A stretch of DNA of 64,000 nucleotides from positions 5,080,501 through 5,144,500 of the forward strand of contig NZ_CP092183.1 of the NCBI RefSeq assembly GCF_023499255.1. Reading direction: 5' to 3'. Both the position numbers and the translations under genes were made by a program. How positions within the stretch are numbered: position 1 is the stretch's first letter; each line of letters starts with the position of its first letter. The DNA comes from Couchioplanes caeruleus. Lineage in GTDB: Bacteria; Actinomycetota; Actinomycetes; Mycobacteriales; Micromonosporaceae. Under the pieces are notes generated by a model, which saw only the letters and a list, made by a program, of their open reading frames with translations, was not told where the DNA came from and searched no databases. Below, one piece after another: positions 61,742 to 64,000 of the stretch.

Positions 61742-62746
61742 TCAGGCCAGCTTCACCAGGGTCTTGCCGATGCCGTCGCCGCGCAGCATGGACAGGAAGG
61801 CCTCCACCGCCTGGTCGATGCCCTCGAGGACGGTCTCGCGGTAGCGGATGCTGCCGTCCGCCACCCGCGGGGCGACCTCGGTGTGGAACTGGTCGCGCAG
61901 GTCGCCGTGGTCACCGACGAGCATGCCGCGGATGGTCAGGCGCTTGCCGATGACCTGGGCCAGGTTGCGGGGCGCGGGGACCGGCTCGGTGGCGTTGTAG
62001 ACGCTGATCATGCCGCAGACGCAGACCCGGCCGTGCACCGTCAGGGCCGAGATCGCGGCCTCGAGGTGGTCGCCGCCGACGTTGTCGAAGTAGACGTCGA
62101 TGCCGTCCGGGGCGGCCGCCTTGAGCTGGTCGCGTACCGGCGCGTCGTGGTAGTCGAACGCCGCGTCGAAGCCCAGCTCGTCGCGCAGGTAGGCGACCTT
62201 GGCCGCCGAGCCGGCGCTGCCGATGACCCGGGCGGCGCCCTTCAGCCGGGCGAGCTGGCCGACGACCTGGCCGACCGCGCCGGCCGCGCTGGAGACGAAG
62301 ACGACGTCGCCGGGCTTGAACTCGGCGGTGCGCAGCAGGCCCGCGTACGCCGTCAGCCCCGGCATCCCGAGCACGCCGAGGTACGCCCCCAGCGGCGCCC
62401 GGGACGGGTCGACCTTCGCCGCCGAGCGCGCGTCGACGAGGGCGTACTCGCGCCAGCCGAGCCCGTGCAGCACCGTCTCGCCGGGCTGGAACCCGTCCGC
62501 CTCCGATGCGACGACCTCGCCGACCGCGCCGCCCTGCAACGCCTTGCCCAGCTCGTAGGGCGCCACGTACGACTTGCGGTCGTCCATCCGGCCGCGCATG
62601 TACGGGTCGACGCTCATCAGCGTGTTGCGGACGAGCAGCTGCCCGGGGCCGGGCTGGGGCACCTCGGTCCGCACGGTCTCGAAGTCGGTGGGCACGGGCG
62701 TCCCGTGCGGGCGGGCGGCAAGCCGGATCTCGGTCGAGGTGGTCAT
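61742..62746 (-). CDS. NADP-dependent medium-chain reductase, curcumin-reductase type
   Basis: This 334-residue protein has LMSVDPYMRGRMDD, VSSAAGAVGQVVGQLARLKG (nucleotide fold) and VYFDNVGGDHLEAAI. The features fit zinc-free leukotriene-B4 dehydrogenase/curcumin reductases, which reduce alkenals and enones with NADPH. ATG at 62746 follows GGGTGGGCGG; an ATG 3 codons upstream is possible. Confidence 0.92.
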   Translation of the reverse strand: MTTSTEIRLAARPHGTPVPTDFETVRTEVPQPGPGQLLVRNTLMSVDPYMRGRMDDRKSYVAPYELGKALQGGAVGEVVASEADGFQPGETVLHGLGWREYALVDARSAAKVDPSRAPLGAYLGVLGMPGLTAYAGLLRTAEFKPGDVVFVSSAAGAVGQVVGQLARLKGAARVIGSAGSAAKVAYLRDELGFDAAFDYHDAPVRDQLKAAAPDGIDVYFDNVGGDHLEAAISALTVHGRVCVCGMISVYNATEPVPAPRNLAQVIGKRLTIRGMLVGDHGDLRDQFHTEVAPRVADGSIRYRETVLEGIDQAVEAFLSMLRGDGIGKTLVKLA

Positions 62747-62767
62747 GCCGCCCACCCTAGGGGTCGT

Positions 62768-64000
62768 TCAGATCGTGCGGGCGAGGCGGTCGGCGAGGAG
62801 CTTGGCGAAGCGGGCCGGGTCGGTCAGGTCGCCGCCCTCCGCGAGCAGAGCGGTGCCGTACAGCAACTCGGCCGTCTCGGGCAGGTCCGGGGCGTCGGCG
62901 CGCTGGGCGTACGCGTCGCGCAGGCCGGTGACCAGCGGGTGCCCGGGGTTCAGCTCGAGGATGCGCTTGACCGGGGGCACCTCCTGGCCCATCGCCTTGT
63001 ACATCTTCTCCAGCGTCGGGGTGATGTCGTCGGCGTCGCTGACCAGGCAGGCCGGCGAGGTGGTGAGCCGGGTGGAGAGCCGGGCCTCCTTGACGTCGGC
63101 GAGCGTCTCGCCCAGCCAGGTCAGCAGCGGGGCGAACTCGCCGGTCTGCTCCTCGGACGGCTTCTCGTCGGGCGTGAGGTCGACGTCGCCACGGGCGATG
63201 GACTGCAGCTTCCGGCCGTCGTACTCGGGCACGGCCTCGACCCAGATCTCGTCGACCGGGTCGGTGAGCAGCAGGACCTCGTACCCCTGGGCCTTGAACG
63301 CCTCCATGTGCGGGGAGTTCTCGACCTGCGCGCGGCTCTCGCCGGTCATGTAGTAGATGGCGTCCTGGCCCTCCTTCATGCGCGACACGTAGCCGGCCAG
63401 GGTGGTGGGCTCGTCGCCGGCCGTGGAGGCGAACGACGACACGTCGAGGATCGCCTTCTGGTCGTCGGCCTCGCCGAGCAGGCCCTCCTTGACGGCCCGG
63501 CCGAACTCGCGCCACAGGGTCCGGTACTTCTCCGGCTCCCGGGTCATCAGGTCCTTGATGGTGGACAGGACCTTCTTGGCGAGGCGCCGGCGGATCAGCT
63601 GGATGTGCCGGTCCTGCTGCAGGATCTCGCGGGAGATGTTCAGCGACAGGTCGGCCGCGTCCACCACGCCCTTGACGAAGCGCAGGTAGTCGGGCATCAG
63701 CTCGCGGCTGTCGTCCATGATGAACACGCGCTTGACGTACAGCTGGATGCCGCGGCGGCCGTCGCGCTGGAAGAGGTCGTGCGGGGCGCGGGACGGGATG
63801 AACAGCAGGGCCTCGTACTCGAAGGTGCCCTCGGCCCGCATCTGGATGATCTCCAGCGGGTCGGTCCAGTCGTGGCTGATGTGCCGGTAGAACTCGGTGT
63901 ACTCCTCGTCCTTGACCTCGGAGCGCGGCCGCGCCCAGAGCGCCTTCATGGAGTTCAGCGTCTCCGGCTCGCCCTCGCCCTTGAGCAGGCGGATCGGGAA
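62768..64000 (-). CDS. htpG: Hsp90-family chaperone HtpG, N-terminus beyond window
   Basis: About 410 C-terminal residues are visible: middle domain (YRHISHDWTDPLEII, ALLFIPSRAPHDLF, KRVFIMDD, SLNISREILQQDR) and the C-terminal dimer domain (ESRAQVENSPHMEAFKAQGYEVLLL). The ATPase domain lies outside the window, so completeness is unknown. It is a cytoplasmic ATP-dependent chaperone. Confidence 0.95.
   Translation of the reverse strand, partial: FPIRLLKGEGEPETLNSMKALWARPRSEVKDEEYTEFYRHISHDWTDPLEIIQMRAEGTFEYEALLFIPSRAPHDLFQRDGRRGIQLYVKRVFIMDDSRELMPDYLRFVKGVVDAADLSLNISREILQQDRHIQLIRRRLAKKVLSTIKDLMTREPEKYRTLWREFGRAVKEGLLGEADDQKAILDVSSFASTAGDEPTTLAGYVSRMKEGQDAIYYMTGESRAQVENSPHMEAFKAQGYEVLLLTDPVDEIWVEAVPEYDGRKLQSIARGDVDLTPDEKPSEEQTGEFAPLLTWLGETLADVKEARLSTRLTTSPACLVSDADDITPTLEKMYKAMGQEVPPVKRILELNPGHPLVTGLRDAYAQRADAPDLPETAELLYGTALLAEGGDLTDPARFAKLLADRLARTI

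Overview
The window is about 73% GC, with GTG and TTG starts, dense ATGA stop/start overlaps, F420-dependent enzymes, DUF3618 and holin-X proteins, and many Tat-exported glycosidases. This points to a high-GC actinobacterium. The abundance of GTACG words and the protein styles look like Micromonosporaceae, perhaps Actinoplanes; that is inference, since no rRNA or other phylogenetic marker is present. I found no tRNA, rRNA, insertion sequence, prophage or CRISPR array.

Layout. 0-7 kb: a coupled carbamoyltransferase/glycosyltransferase pair, an aldehyde dehydrogenase, a second glycosyltransferase, a PEBP/MarR pair and an F420-dependent enzyme. 7-9.1 kb: a three-gene operon of LEA-like membrane proteins (DUF3618, holin-X, Thr/Gly/Tyr-rich tail). 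9.1-10.97 kb: a gene-poor, repeat-rich interval with one QLFSAAEL-type hypothetical gene. 10.97-14.5 kb: a heterodimeric ABC exporter with one intact and one degenerate ATP site, its two genes joined by a 22-codon mini-ORF. 14.5-20.8 kb: a FolP2-like protein, a TetR/MFS pair with three operators, a secreted GH71/99-like protein and a DUF4190-FliL fusion. 20.8-24.8 kb: a propeller-LamG protein and a neutral ceramidase. 24.9-28.9 kb: a LacI regulator, then an EACC1-caspase pair, the best candidate for an immunity or cell-death system. 29-48 kb: a plant-polysaccharide region with a GDSL esterase, a GH115 alpha-glucuronidase and an orphan DJ-1/PfpI domain in one coupled operon, a second LacI, a CUT1 sugar ABC importer without its own ATPase, and a GH3 enzyme; an M4 protease and small genes lie between. 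48-64 kb: a bifunctional penicillin-binding protein, an esterase-like lipoprotein, GntP, FUSC, two TetR-controlled modules, metabolic enzymes and a truncated htpG.

How it works together. GH115, the GDSL esterase and GH3 fit removal of glucuronosyl and acyl groups from xylan-like chains and hydrolysis of oligomers imported by the ABC system. Near-identical CCGAAACTTCCGG-type sites occur before both LacI genes, the esterase/GH115 operon, the ABC operon and GH3, which suggests one LacI regulon. The EACC1 and caspase genes overlap by 14 bp and are separated from the upstream secreted gene by a strong hairpin, so they probably form their own transcription unit.
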